IMG/VR virus record: IMGVR_UViG_3300005260_000046
Coordinates: 1 to 23,649 of that record
Origin: a virus
DNA length: 23,649 bases
Reading direction: 5' to 3' (one strand)
Positions 1 to 7,125 of the stretch are shown in pieces; within the stretch, counting starts at the first letter, position 1; each line of letters opens with the position of its first letter. The notes under the pieces are model-generated. The model saw only the letters and a list, made by a program, of their open reading frames with translations. It was not told where the DNA came from and searched no databases. The position numbers and the translations under genes are program-made.

Positions 1-453
1 TTACGATGCTGTTTTGTATTCGTGTTCGTAATACCACTGCAACAGGTAGACGCCGTCGCTCCAGCTTAGCTTGCCATCGGCAGCAACATCGGCTATTAAT
101 ACGGAAAGGCTATGCAGGAAGGAACTCTGAACATCTGCATCCAAACCCTGCAGAACTTTTATGGCACAGGCTGTTATAGCCGCAGGATCAGTCAGCGAAG
201 AGCAGCTATCAGCGAGTTTCAATTCGGTTAGGATCGCGGGAAGTTTGGCGCGCAGCCAATTTTTGATCTCGTCGTCAATGTCGCCGGGGATAATAGCAGT
301 CAGTACATCAGCGGTGGGTGAATCAATAAAGGTTTTGATGTTTTCTGTTACTACGACCCCAATATGTATGGCGGTTTTTAGTTCGGCCGGAATTCCCTGG
401 AACAGGGATTTGATCTCGGCCCAGATCTTGGATAGGAAGGATTGTAAGCTCAT
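1..453 (-). CDS. Conserved-looking phage protein at the end of the lysis cassette (150 aa)
   Basis: I do not recognise a domain with certainty. The protein is soluble and mostly helical, with an amphipathic N-terminus (MSLQSFLSKIWAEIKSLF), a middle region with two cysteines (about residues 83 and 96) and a C-terminal segment ending LSWSDGVYLLQWYYEHEY. It is the last gene in the window in the direction of late transcription. It lies 54 bases after the membrane coiled-coil gene, in the same orientation as lysozyme, so it probably belongs to the lysis or late operon. The spacer before it is A/T-rich with GATTAAG/GATTGG-like words and no Shine-Dalgarno. The stop codon falls exactly on base 1, so the gene is complete. 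A role in lysis is suggested by position only; a late protein unrelated to lysis is equally possible. Confidence 0.75.
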   Translation of the reverse strand: MSLQSFLSKIWAEIKSLFQGIPAELKTAIHIGVVVTENIKTFIDSPTADVLTAIIPGDIDDEIKNWLRAKLPAILTELKLADSCSSLTDPAAITACAIKVLQGLDADVQSSFLHSLSVLIADVAADGKLSWSDGVYLLQWYYEHEYKTAS

Positions 454-507
454 TTTAATATTTGATAAGGTTTAGATTAAGTTGATTGGTTTAGGATTGA
501 GTCGGTG

Positions 508-753
508 TTATCGACGTGTTCTGATCTCGTCGACCTGGCGTTGCAAGACTGCCACCTGACCTTCGAGTACTTTGAGGCGCACCTCATACACCCTGGCCTG
601 TGTCTCTTGTTTGATACTGACATCATGGACGTCGTTCTTCAATTGAAAATAAGTTGCCATCACTGAAGCTACTATGCTTGCTGTACTGAAAACGGTGACG
701 ACCAGGTTCCGGATCGTGATGCCTTTGAGTTCTTTATGTTCGATTGCTGTCAT
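508..753 (-). CDS. Small membrane protein with C-terminal coiled coil (holin- or spanin-like)
   Basis: The 81-residue protein starts at the ATG at 753, two bases after the lysozyme stop; longer readings of this frame would overlap the lysozyme gene. Residues about 16-37 form one hydrophobic helix (VVTVFSTASIVASVMATYF). Residues about 46-79 are charged, heptad-like helix (VLEGQVAVLQRQVDEI). One membrane helix followed by a coiled coil, directly after a lysozyme gene, fits an inner-membrane lysis accessory protein. An i-spanin-like protein or a class III-type holin are the two obvious options. There is no lipobox and no overlapping o-spanin frame that I can see. The function is inferred from topology and position. 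Confidence 0.7.
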   Translation of the reverse strand: MTAIEHKELKGITIRNLVVTVFSTASIVASVMATYFQLKNDVHDVSIKQETQARVYEVRLKVLEGQVAVLQRQVDEIRTRR

Positions 754-755
754 AA

Positions 756-1229
756 CTAAACGGCTTGGTTGGAAAGGAATAATTCGCGTTCTTCCTTGCG
801 CCGGGCCACCAGTGTATCGCATATCACCTTTTCCCCGGTTTTAGGATCTGTGATCTTGTTCCAGACCAGGAATTGGTCTGCAGCGCCAGAATAATCTTTT
901 TCGTTCAACTTTTTAAGCAGCGTCGATTGTTTTAAGGCACTCGTGCCTTCGTTGTAGGTGAACGACACCAAAGCATCAAACTGGTTTTGGCTGAGAGGTG
1001 CTTTTACGCATTGATTTACAGCCTCTTCGTATTGCCCGAGTGTGTTGCTGAAAAGAGCGCTGGCTTGTTGCTCGCTGGCCAGTTTGTCGCCGGGTTTTAT
1101 TGTGCGACCGTCATGGTACCGTGTAGAGCCATATCCGATGGTCCACACTCCGGCAACATCACGGTAGGCATGCAGAGACAGCCCTTCGAAATTTTTGATA
1201 GCATTGATGCCATGGTTACTTAGTTTCAT
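756..1229 (-). CDS. Phage lysozyme (endolysin), GH24 family
   Basis: A muramidase that cleaves the peptidoglycan glycan backbone to release progeny. From the ATG at 1229 the protein has 157 residues. This start is preferred over an upstream in-frame ATG at 1253 because it follows an ACACCAACCAATG leader like those of neighbouring genes and puts the fold at the N-terminus. The T4-type catalytic triad is visible with T4 spacing: E15 in NFEGLS, D24 in AYRD and T30 in WTIGYGST. Later conserved parts include FDALVSFTYNEG and LVARRKEERELF. There is no signal peptide or SAR helix, so it should need a holin to reach the wall. It sits between a small hydrophobic ORF and a membrane coiled-coil gene, a typical lysis cassette. 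Confidence 0.93.
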   Translation of the reverse strand: MKLSNHGINAIKNFEGLSLHAYRDVAGVWTIGYGSTRYHDGRTIKPGDKLASEQQASALFSNTLGQYEEAVNQCVKAPLSQNQFDALVSFTYNEGTSALKQSTLLKKLNEKDYSGAADQFLVWNKITDPKTGEKVICDTLVARRKEERELFLSNQAV

Positions 1230-1254
1230 TGGTTGGTGTATTATCAGGTTCAAA

Positions 1255-1407
1255 TTATTGTACCGCGAATTGGGCGATAGCGGCTACGGCCGTGCCGGCA
1301 GAGATCATAGATGCGGTTAGCGTGGCAGGGATACCGTGGATGGTGGCCAATGTGCCGCCGAGACCAGCTATTCCGAGCGCTAATACCTGGACTTTTTGAA
1401 AAAATTT
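1255..1407 (-). CDS. Small hydrophobic holin-like ORF lacking a visible start codon
   Basis: Read from the AAA codon at 1407, this frame gives 50 residues beginning KFFQKVQVLALGIAGLGG, with two hydrophobic stretches (about residues 7-30 and 33-49) and a stop 25 bases before the lysozyme start. Size, hydrophobicity and position upstream of the lysozyme suggest a holin or other small lysis membrane protein. The frame is open only seven codons further upstream, to a TAG, and none of those codons is ATG, GTG or TTG. The coding sequence begins exactly at the T-rich tail of a terminator-like hairpin that follows the methyltransferase gene. The original 5' end may have been removed when that cargo was inserted, or translation may start at an unusual codon. 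Confidence 0.5.
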   Translation of the reverse strand, partial: KFFQKVQVLALGIAGLGGTLATIHGIPATLTASMISAGTAVAAIAQFAVQ

Positions 1408-1411
1408 AGGC

Positions 1412-1432
1412 GTAGCGCTGCATAGGCGCTAC
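1412..1432 (-). terminator. Hairpin with T-rich tail (second of two after the methyltransferase)
   Basis: The arms GTAGCGC (1412-1418) and GCGCTAC (1426-1432) pair perfectly over 7 bases around a 7-base loop. On the minus strand they are followed by GCC and then TAAATTTTTT, the pattern of an intrinsic terminator. The T-run overlaps the first codons of the small holin-like ORF. Confidence 0.5.
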
Positions 1433-1473
1433 CAGGGGGAAAGGTTTTGCATAGGGAAAAAAATTTGAAAAGG

Positions 1474-1498
1474 ATAAATAGCAACCTTAGCTATTTAT
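1474..1498 (-). terminator. Hairpin with T-rich tail after the methyltransferase gene
   Basis: The arms ATAAATAGC (1474-1482) and GCTATTTAT (1490-1498) form a perfect 9-base stem with a 7-base loop, 22 bases downstream of the methyltransferase stop. On the minus strand CCTTTTCAAATTTTTTT follows. It is A/T-rich, so weaker than a classical terminator, but it is the first of two hairpins in tandem. Confidence 0.5.
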
Positions 1499-1520
1499 AG
1501 TCGAGCCCGTAGAAACAGCT

Positions 1521-2351
1521 TCAAGCAGCGCCTTTTAATATCGGTTTTATATGCAACAAGTTTTGCGCTGAAACTGCCAAAAAGTTTGAGAAAGCATAGA
1601 ATTCACCATTTTTCCTAACATCATATGTATACAATCCATCAGGTTTCAAAAGGAAAATATTATATCCATGTTCTTCGAGCAATTGATAGGCATCTAATAG
1701 GGTCGATCCGGTCATCATCCACACTCTATTGTATTCAAATTGTATAAATCCGATTCTATTATTCTTAATAGAGCTAATAGCACCTTTTAGCGCTTTTAGA
1801 TCGAACCCTTCCGTGTCAATTTTTGCATAATCGAGATAGTTTATGTTCAATCTTGCTATTTCTGAATCAATAGTTGTTGCTTCAACTTCATGCGTTATAA
1901 CTGGTCCCTCGGCCCATTTTTCCACCGCAGAAGACAATTCTCCTGCATTTTCTTGTTCATAGAATTTGAGACTGCCACTTGTATCGCTAATAGCTTTTTT
2001 GTACACGCTTACTTTCGGGATATTTTTAAAACGATCAGATGATATATTATATGCGACTATCCCCGGTTCATAAAGATGAAATTCCGTATGAACATTTTTA
2101 TCATTATTTAAAATATAAGAAGTCCATTCACCTTTATTTGACCCAATGTCGAAGTAACTGCTGCAAACGGGTATTATATGACTTAAAAGTAAATGTTCAC
2201 CATTGCGTTCTGGGGACATATCTTTTATAGCGAATCTTTGGGTAATAATCAAATTGCATTGGTTACGAAACTTTATTGCAAAAAGTGTTATGATGCGAGA
2301 TTTTGCAAGAGTTTTATGGATTTTGGCAAGGAGAATTTCAGTCTTAGTCAT
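1521..2351 (-). CDS. FkbM-type SAM-dependent methyltransferase (accessory gene)
   Basis: The 276-residue protein has the FkbM family pattern of a Rossmann methyltransferase. The SAM loop is FDIGSNKGEW (67-76), followed by the acidic strand end YEP (about 94-96), VEATTID (156-162), the family hallmark KIDTEGFD (177-184) and FIQFEYN (202-208). The family typically methylates hydroxyls of sugars or small molecules; the substrate here is unknown. The gene is clearly more A/T-rich than the virion genes, lies directly after the LamG-like fibre gene, has its own host-type promoter and is followed by two terminator-like hairpins. This is how an independently expressed cargo gene looks. I infer a role in changing host surface glycans or decorating the virion, without proof. 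There is no signal peptide, so it acts in the cytoplasm. Confidence 0.85.
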   Translation of the reverse strand: MTKTEILLAKIHKTLAKSRIITLFAIKFRNQCNLIITQRFAIKDMSPERNGEHLLLSHIIPVCSSYFDIGSNKGEWTSYILNNDKNVHTEFHLYEPGIVAYNISSDRFKNIPKVSVYKKAISDTSGSLKFYEQENAGELSSAVEKWAEGPVITHEVEATTIDSEIARLNINYLDYAKIDTEGFDLKALKGAISSIKNNRIGFIQFEYNRVWMMTGSTLLDAYQLLEEHGYNIFLLKPDGLYTYDVRKNGEFYAFSNFLAVSAQNLLHIKPILKGAA

Positions 2352-2387
2352 TTGGCGTAATCCCTCAGTTATAGTCTTTTCGAGATG

Positions 2388-2420
2388 TTGTAAAGTTACA
2401 ATTTATGGTCATTTGCTCAA
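2388..2420 (-). promoter_or_regulatory. Bacteroidetes-type promoter of the methyltransferase gene, with a dyad over the -7 box
   Basis: On the minus strand, TTG (2420-2418), 19 bases, then TAACTTTA (2398-2391) matches the Bacteroidetes consensus TTTG-N19-TAnnTTTG except for the last base. The -7 box lies inside a perfect dyad, TTGTAA-AG-TTACAA (2388-2401), a possible operator. The start codon is about 40 bases downstream. Confidence 0.55.
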
Positions 2421-2426
2421 TTATGA

Positions 2427-3209
2427 TCATATAGATTTTAATACATAAGTTGATGACGTAGAATTGGTATCCATAAAAAACTCCTGAGCATGATTATTTT
2501 TTCCAGACATATCCCTTATACCCAACCGAATGTCGCTACCATCCTGCAATACAGAAAAATCCAAGTTCTCAAATTTTTCAAATTGATACCAGCTTATTAG
2601 ACTTTCTGTAGTAGACGGATTGTTTCCGACGCCGCCGTTATCATTTAGTATTAATTCTTCTAATGACAAAATTCGGTTATAGATTCTGAATTCATCTAAT
2701 TTAGTATTTGATGGTAATGAACCATCAGATTGGGCGGAAATCGCAACCGCATCAATAAGAATATTGATGGGTGATGTGATAGGGGAAGAGTTTATTTGCG
2801 TCAGAACAGCATCGCTCCATGAATATAAATTTGAAGAATCCCACATAAAAGCATAATGATGAATTTCATTATAATCCGTAGAGCCAGGAGGTTTTGATGC
2901 AAAAGTTCCATGAACGGGGCTTTCTATTCCTGGAATAGGGCTATGGTAGGCAGTAATGTCCATATGGGTAGTATCATTAAACAGCACATAAAATTCACGT
3001 TGTCCAGCGTCACGTATCACACTCCCCCAAAACTCTATCGTTCCCTCCAGCGGCCAGGTTTTGCCTACCAGGCCGGGGATAAGCAGGTAATCATCCACAC
3101 CATCCGGGCAGAGGCCGTTGCCAAAGCTGAAGGGAGCAGGGAGGGCCCGGCCGTAGCCTACGCCTTTCGGGCCCCTGATCTTTGGGTTTAATCCGTTTCG
3201 TGATGCCAT
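2427..3209 (-). CDS. LamG/concanavalin-like tail fibre or receptor-binding protein
   Basis: A 260-residue virion protein with a concanavalin A-like (LamG) fold: the strand motif CPDGVDDYLLIPG (34-46), EGTIEFWG (55-62), and the family-typical KLDEFRIYNRILSLEEL about two thirds along. Such folds bind carbohydrate, so a surface glycan receptor is likely. It starts two bases after the stop of the 154-residue-frame gene and belongs to the same late operon. The first about 60 codons are G/C-rich like the virion genes, while the remainder is strongly A/T-rich like the methyltransferase that follows. This suggests a conserved virion-attachment end joined to an exchanged receptor-binding end. It could also be a decoration protein on the capsid, but its place among fibre genes argues for the tail. 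Confidence 0.72.
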   Translation of the reverse strand: MASRNGLNPKIRGPKGVGYGRALPAPFSFGNGLCPDGVDDYLLIPGLVGKTWPLEGTIEFWGSVIRDAGQREFYVLFNDTTHMDITAYHSPIPGIESPVHGTFASKPPGSTDYNEIHHYAFMWDSSNLYSWSDAVLTQINSSPITSPINILIDAVAISAQSDGSLPSNTKLDEFRIYNRILSLEELILNDNGGVGNNPSTTESLISWYQFEKFENLDFSVLQDGSDIRLGIRDMSGKNNHAQEFFMDTNSTSSTYVLKSI

Positions 3210-3211
3210 GA

Positions 3212-3646
3212 TTATGCTGCGTACGACCCGCCGGATGTGGTTATGGTGATGGTTTCACCTGAAGAAAGCGCTGAAAGCATGGCCATTTCCAGGTTCATAT
3301 TCAGGTTCAGGTCGATGAACGGGTTACCGTCGCTGTCTATCTGCAGCCAGGGTAAATTACCACGGTTGAGCCCTGAAACGATGGACACTGAGCCGTTGGT
3401 GCCTGCGCCGGCCGGCACCGTGATAACGCCCAGCGGTGCAATATCGCCGGTTGTGGAGTTGTGCAACTGCAGCAATACGTAATGCTGCGTAGCGGCGGTG
3501 GATGAGATGGCCATAAAATTGATACGGCTTGCCGGATCGGCCGGGGCATATATTTGTTTGGCTGTGGTACTGTCGGTGCTGGTAAAGGATACCGGCCGCA
3601 CGCCCACGCCTTTGGTAAAGGCTACTATTTCGTTATAATCTGACAT
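3212..3646 (-). CDS. Small phage structural protein of the fibre region
   Basis: The 144-residue product is not one I can name. I place the start at the ATG at 3646 (MSDYNEIVAFTKGVG) because AACCAACATCC precedes it, as at other starts here; an in-frame ATG at 3676 lies inside the GTCCG repeat spacer. The protein looks all-beta with alternating hydrophobic residues (HYVLLQLHN, PLGVITVPAG) and a Thr/Ser/Gly-rich tail (SGETITITTSGGSYAA). It lies between the collagen-like fibre and the LamG-like fibre, two bases before the latter. A fibre-associated adaptor or virion decoration protein is plausible; the evidence is context only. Confidence 0.68.
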   Translation of the reverse strand: MSDYNEIVAFTKGVGVRPVSFTSTDSTTAKQIYAPADPASRINFMAISSTAATQHYVLLQLHNSTTGDIAPLGVITVPAGAGTNGSVSIVSGLNRGNLPWLQIDSDGNPFIDLNLNMNLEMAMLSALSSGETITITTSGGSYAA

Positions 3647-3660
3647 GGATGTTGGTTTTA

Positions 3661-3696
3661 GTCCGGAAGTCCGCATAAGTCAGCGTAAGTCCGAAA
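3661..3696. repeat. GTCCGnAA short tandem repeat spacer
   Basis: Four degenerate units, GTCCGGAA, GTCCGCATAA, GTCAGCGTAA and GTCCGAAA, fill the spacer between two structural genes. The same 8-base word family recurs at 10682-10713. Confidence 0.7.
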
Positions 3697-3702
3697 GATT
3701 TT

Positions 3703-5001
3703 TTAGGAGTAGTTCGTTTTCTTGAAAATTTTGAGGACCACGTTGTCCTGGCTTAATGAGGCTACGTTTTCGGCGACTTCATTGAGGGCTTCGACCAGGT
3801 TGTTCTTGTCGTCGGTTACCAGGGTTGTTTTATCACCAATGGTATCGACAAACGCCGATTGTGTTACGTAATCCACTCCCGGTGCACTGGTTGTCGATGT
3901 GCCGGAAGGTGTAACCAAAGCAAAACCGACCTCGATTGAATCAGACGGCAGGGACGGCTTTATGGGGTTTGGCGATGCTGTGCCCGTGACAACGGCGATG
4001 GTACTTGTATTATCAGCGTAAATCAGGTCGATGCGATTATCAACCGAGTCTGCCGTGCTTAGAGTAAGGCTGGTTGTGGATGTGGTGTGATAAATTGTAC
4101 CGGTTATTCGCCATTGGCCCGCGGTGACACTTACGCTTAAACCTGATATGGATAATGCCAGGCCTGTAATGATGCCATTCGGCGCGGTGGCACCCGTCAC
4201 CGGCGGATCGATCCAACTGGTATCGTAATCGCTGTTACTGTCCTTCGATAACAACTGACCAGTTGTGCCGCCTGAAACTATACCCGGACCTGCGGCTCCT
4301 GCCGCACCCGCCGGACCGGTATCGCCTGTGTCTCCCTTCGGCCCGGCGGGACCTTCATCGCCATCGGCGCCCGTCAAACTTATTCCCGCAGGCCAAGCGC
4401 CGGAGGCTTTCGGCCCGAAGAGGGTATAAGTGGTGGTATTGATGTAGAAATCGCCGTTGGAGCCATCATGCAAATTAGATGGGTCAATGGTCCCGCTAAG
4501 GATAGTTTTTCCATCGGCGCCGTTGGTTCCATTGCTGCCATTTGTTCCGGCAGGGCCGGCGGGGCCAGTTTGCATGGAAAATACCTGTGACCATGCCCCG
4601 CCTGATTTTTTATAGAATACACCTGTGCCGGTATTGATATAGGTGTCGTTGTCGTTTCCGGTTGAAATGCCGGGTGCGCCGAGTCCATAGAGAACCGTGC
4701 CGTCGGTTGACCCGTTTGATGATGGAAGGGTGTAAACCATAGTCCAGGTACCTGAAATTTTCTGAGCGAAACTCCCGGCTGAGGTATTGATAAACACGTC
4801 GCCGTCTTTTCCTACCGTGTTCTGCGGTAATGTCCCGCCAAAGGAGATGTGAGCACCAAGATCAATCCCTGAACCGATAAAGCTGAGCAGGGTGGAAAAG
4901 GCAAATTGGTAATCGGTGCCGTTGCTCACCAGCACGGAAAAATCGGCGGTGCTGATGGAGGAGGCGACGGGCAGTTCGCTGATTTTTTGGTCTGTAGGCA
5001 T
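3703..5001 (-). CDS. Collagen-like tail fibre protein
   Basis: A 432-residue fibre. The N-terminus KISELPVASSISTADFSVLV (6-25) is of the kind that begins many phage fibres. Three similar blocks with the pattern NT-x5-KxSG-x-W occur at about 67-88, 117-138 and 183-204, for example GDVFINTSAGSF. Collagen-like Gly-X-Y tracts lie at about 146-163 and 211-240 (GPAGPKGDTGDTGPAGAAG), and these normally form trimeric triple helices. The C-terminal part is Ser/Thr-rich beta and ends in a predicted helix (DDKNNLVEALNEVAENVASL) that may trimerise or serve as a tip. Its ATG overlaps the stop of the upstream gene by one base (TAATG), so the two are translationally coupled. It is probably the host-recognition fibre together with the LamG-like protein. 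Confidence 0.85.
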   Translation of the reverse strand: MPTDQKISELPVASSISTADFSVLVSNGTDYQFAFSTLLSFIGSGIDLGAHISFGGTLPQNTVGKDGDVFINTSAGSFAQKISGTWTMVYTLPSSNGSTDGTVLYGLGAPGISTGNDNDTYINTGTGVFYKKSGGAWSQVFSMQTGPAGPAGTNGSNGTNGADGKTILSGTIDPSNLHDGSNGDFYINTTTYTLFGPKASGAWPAGISLTGADGDEGPAGPKGDTGDTGPAGAAGAAGPGIVSGGTTGQLLSKDSNSDYDTSWIDPPVTGATAPNGIITGLALSISGLSVSVTAGQWRITGTIYHTTSTTSLTLSTADSVDNRIDLIYADNTSTIAVVTGTASPNPIKPSLPSDSIEVGFALVTPSGTSTTSAPGVDYVTQSAFVDTIGDKTTLVTDDKNNLVEALNEVAENVASLSQDNVVLKIFKKTNYS

Positions 5002-5624
5002 TAGTTGATGAATTCGTTGATCGGTAAATAATTACCGGCATAATCGTCGCCGGGGTAGTTGAAAATGGTTTTATCGATGCTGCGGATACGCGGCCCGGCC
5101 TGGCGGCTGCTTCGGTTTTTGGGATTATAGTTCCAAAGCGGGAAGTCGGCCTTATTGTCGCGCAGGAATTTCTCGACCTCGTTGGCATGTGCATTCGCCA
5201 CACTTCGGTGCTGCTGCACCAGCTTAGCTACTTCTTGCGGCGATAACGGGTCGGCGTTGTCATGATGCTTGATCACAGGTCCGGTCGCCGTATAGTGTAC
5301 AGCGTCCGATTCGATGAATCGTGCAAAGGTGAAATACACCAGCATCGGTAACAACCCTTCGTAGAGAACAACATGACCGTAGCGGTCAAGATATTCAGAG
5401 CCGTTGAGCAGGTCCTTATAAGGCTGTGGCGTTTCGTCCTTTAGTGTGCCATCAGTATTGAAATACTGAATAAAATCATAATACAACGAGTGACCGAGGA
5501 AGGGCTTCAGGTCAAGTTCCTGCGCTTTTTTGACGAAGAATTTAATACGGTCGGATTTGATATTAACCGACAGGTCCTCGTAATTCTGGAATGTGATCTG
5601 GTCGATCAGGTAAACGGAGTTCAT
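5001..5624 (-). CDS. Putative head-tail connector-like structural protein
   Basis: A 207-residue, largely helical protein beginning MNSVYLIDQITFQNYEDLSVNI, with a helix-rich middle (YKDLLNGSEYLDRYGHVVLYEGLLPMLVYFTFARF) and a disordered, basic C-terminal region (NPKNRSSRQAGPRIRSID). It directly follows the portal gene in the transcript, and its stop overlaps the start of the collagen-like fibre gene. Size, helical content and the position after a portal match gp6-type head-tail adaptors, whose job is to join the portal to the tail. I cannot confirm the family from motifs alone. A virion protein specific to Bacteroidetes phages without a connector role is the alternative. Confidence 0.65.
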   Translation of the reverse strand: MNSVYLIDQITFQNYEDLSVNIKSDRIKFFVKKAQELDLKPFLGHSLYYDFIQYFNTDGTLKDETPQPYKDLLNGSEYLDRYGHVVLYEGLLPMLVYFTFARFIESDAVHYTATGPVIKHHDNADPLSPQEVAKLVQQHRSVANAHANEVEKFLRDNKADFPLWNYNPKNRSSRQAGPRIRSIDKTIFNYPGDDYAGNYLPINEFIN

Positions 5625-5650
5625 TTGATTTGGTTAATGGTTTATGGATC

Positions 5651-5701
5651 ATGGTTCATAGCCGATAGTGGGTTCAATAGCATGAGTTTACGATGAACCA
5701 T
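5651..5701. repeat. GGTTCAT-family inverted repeat downstream of the portal gene
   Basis: ATGGTTCAT (5651-5659) and ATGAACCAT (5693-5701) are a perfect 9-base inverted pair with a 33-base loop that contains further GGTTCA-like words. The same word family lies on the other side of the portal gene at 7042-7125. Confidence 0.65.
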
Positions 5702-5712
5702 GAAGCTATCAA

Positions 5713-6999
5713 CTATAGGCCAACCATCGCCTCAGCTTCGGTTTGTTTGAAGCCGTAGGCATGCACCAGGATGGCGATTTTGTTGGCTACGGGGATATTG
5801 GATAAGAGTAACTGATTGATGCTGGCGCCGGCTTTGATGCCTGTAATGTCGTCGGCTACTTCAGCCGGAACCGGGGTGATCGTCCAGTTTCCTGATGGGT
5901 TGATGCTTTTATAAAAGTTGCCGAATATTTCAGAAAAGGCTTCTGAAAGCTCAAGCCTGTCGGGAGCCGTGTTATCGTTGAATTCGCGGATAGCTTCCTT
6001 TTTTTCGCCACCATTGCTTAGGCCGGATGAATTTTCGGAATTTATCAACTCTTTAGGAACCGAAAACCCTTTGATTATGCGTGCCTCGACCGAGCGTTCG
6101 GTAGCTTCGAAAAGCTTATCATTGTTTTGGATAGAATAGGGCTTGAATTCGGGTTTGGAATTTTCATCATCATACTCTATCACAATGATCTTCTGGGCGC
6201 TTTTTGCTCCCTGGAAGATGCCGAGGTCGCGCTCCAGTTGCGATGGAACGTTGTAAGAATGTTGCTCGTCGCTGTCGGGGCGACTGTTATCGGCTTCTTC
6301 GCGGCGACTTTGCATAAATAGCATCGTCGAAGGCAGAAAACCGGTGGTAACCTCGCGGTTGTTGAATATCTTGATGCCGGCTTCGGTTTCAAAATCTTCC
6401 CAAACACTGTCGGCTTCTATTAGCGGATAATCGTCTACTTCAGGGTTGAAGTAGTAAAGCTGGCCCTTGTATTTGTCCCATCCGCCTGCGGCGATCACTT
6501 GTTGTTTAATTGCCTTCGGATCAGGGTCGTATTTATCTAGAAAAGTAATTCGGCTGCGGGTGATATTTTTCCAAGTCTTTCGCCCCCAATCTGAATAAAG
6601 CGCATACTTGTTTTTTGTTTCCGGGCTGTCGGTATCACCCAGGCGGATATCTTCGAAGCGCACATAATTTGCGGACGCTACTTTGAAGTTCGCATTGTAA
6701 TTGATATGGATGCCGAAGCCGGTAAAGAGGGCTTTATCCGAAGCTATTGCCTTGAGCAGTTTTGCCAGCGTAAGACCTTTGTCGTTGATCATTTGTTTGC
6801 CCAGATCGGGTTGCTCAAAACCATTGCCGCCGATAAATTTTGCCCGTTTGCTCCAGCAGTCCTTGGCCGACGGCGACGAGGCAACCAGTTCCAGCATACG
6901 CTGCGGGTAGGCGTTGTCGAGGTCGTAGTTCAGTATGCCAAAGGTTTGATTGGAACGTACTAAAATGCGGCGCTCTATTTGTGGTAGATAGGTCTTCAT
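5713..6999 (-). CDS. Phage portal protein
   Basis: The portal is the dodecameric ring at one capsid vertex through which DNA is packaged and ejected. At 428 residues the protein has usual HK97/SPP1-class size. The order of segments is typical: an N-terminal part with LDNAYPQRMLELVASSPSAKDCWSKRAKFIGGNGF (about 27-61), a central alpha/beta wing, and a C-terminal helical clip and stem region (RSVEARIIKGFSVPKELINS, then the gap-rich LSNGGEKKEAIREFNDNTAPD). The motif pattern 'start of polar helix, P-x-x-L, then S-G-x-S/N-x-G' near residue 330 is common in portals. It is followed by a connector-like gene and preceded by a tail tube-like gene, so it is far from the terminase. The assignment rests on overall pattern and context. 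Confidence 0.82.
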   Translation of the reverse strand: MKTYLPQIERRILVRSNQTFGILNYDLDNAYPQRMLELVASSPSAKDCWSKRAKFIGGNGFEQPDLGKQMINDKGLTLAKLLKAIASDKALFTGFGIHINYNANFKVASANYVRFEDIRLGDTDSPETKNKYALYSDWGRKTWKNITRSRITFLDKYDPDPKAIKQQVIAAGGWDKYKGQLYYFNPEVDDYPLIEADSVWEDFETEAGIKIFNNREVTTGFLPSTMLFMQSRREEADNSRPDSDEQHSYNVPSQLERDLGIFQGAKSAQKIIVIEYDDENSKPEFKPYSIQNNDKLFEATERSVEARIIKGFSVPKELINSENSSGLSNGGEKKEAIREFNDNTAPDRLELSEAFSEIFGNFYKSINPSGNWTITPVPAEVADDITGIKAGASINQLLLSNIPVANKIAILVHAYGFKQTEAEAMVGL

Positions 7000-7041
7000 T
7001 GGTTGTTGTTATTACACTGATTTGATTGTGATTCCACCGAT

Positions 7042-7125
7042 GGGTTCATAGTTCATAGATCACAGCCTGCTTGGTTTAGGTTTGCACATTTGGCTATGAG
7101 CCATGAACCGTCAGCCATGAACTAT
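7042..7125. repeat. GGTTCAT-family inverted repeats upstream of the portal gene
   Basis: GGTTCAT (7043-7049) pairs with ATGAACC (7103-7109), and ATAGTTCAT (7048-7056) pairs with ATGAACTAT (7117-7125). Together they fill the spacer between the portal start and the tail tube-like gene. Confidence 0.65.

Noticed and set aside
161-475. Plus-strand ORF opposite the last lysis-region gene
   Set aside because: It is the mirror of a well-supported minus-strand gene with protein-like composition and has no promoter or leader.
4380-4688. Minus-strand ORF overlapping the collagen-like fibre
   Set aside because: It is a Pro/Thr-rich out-of-frame reading of the Gly-X-Y coding sequence.
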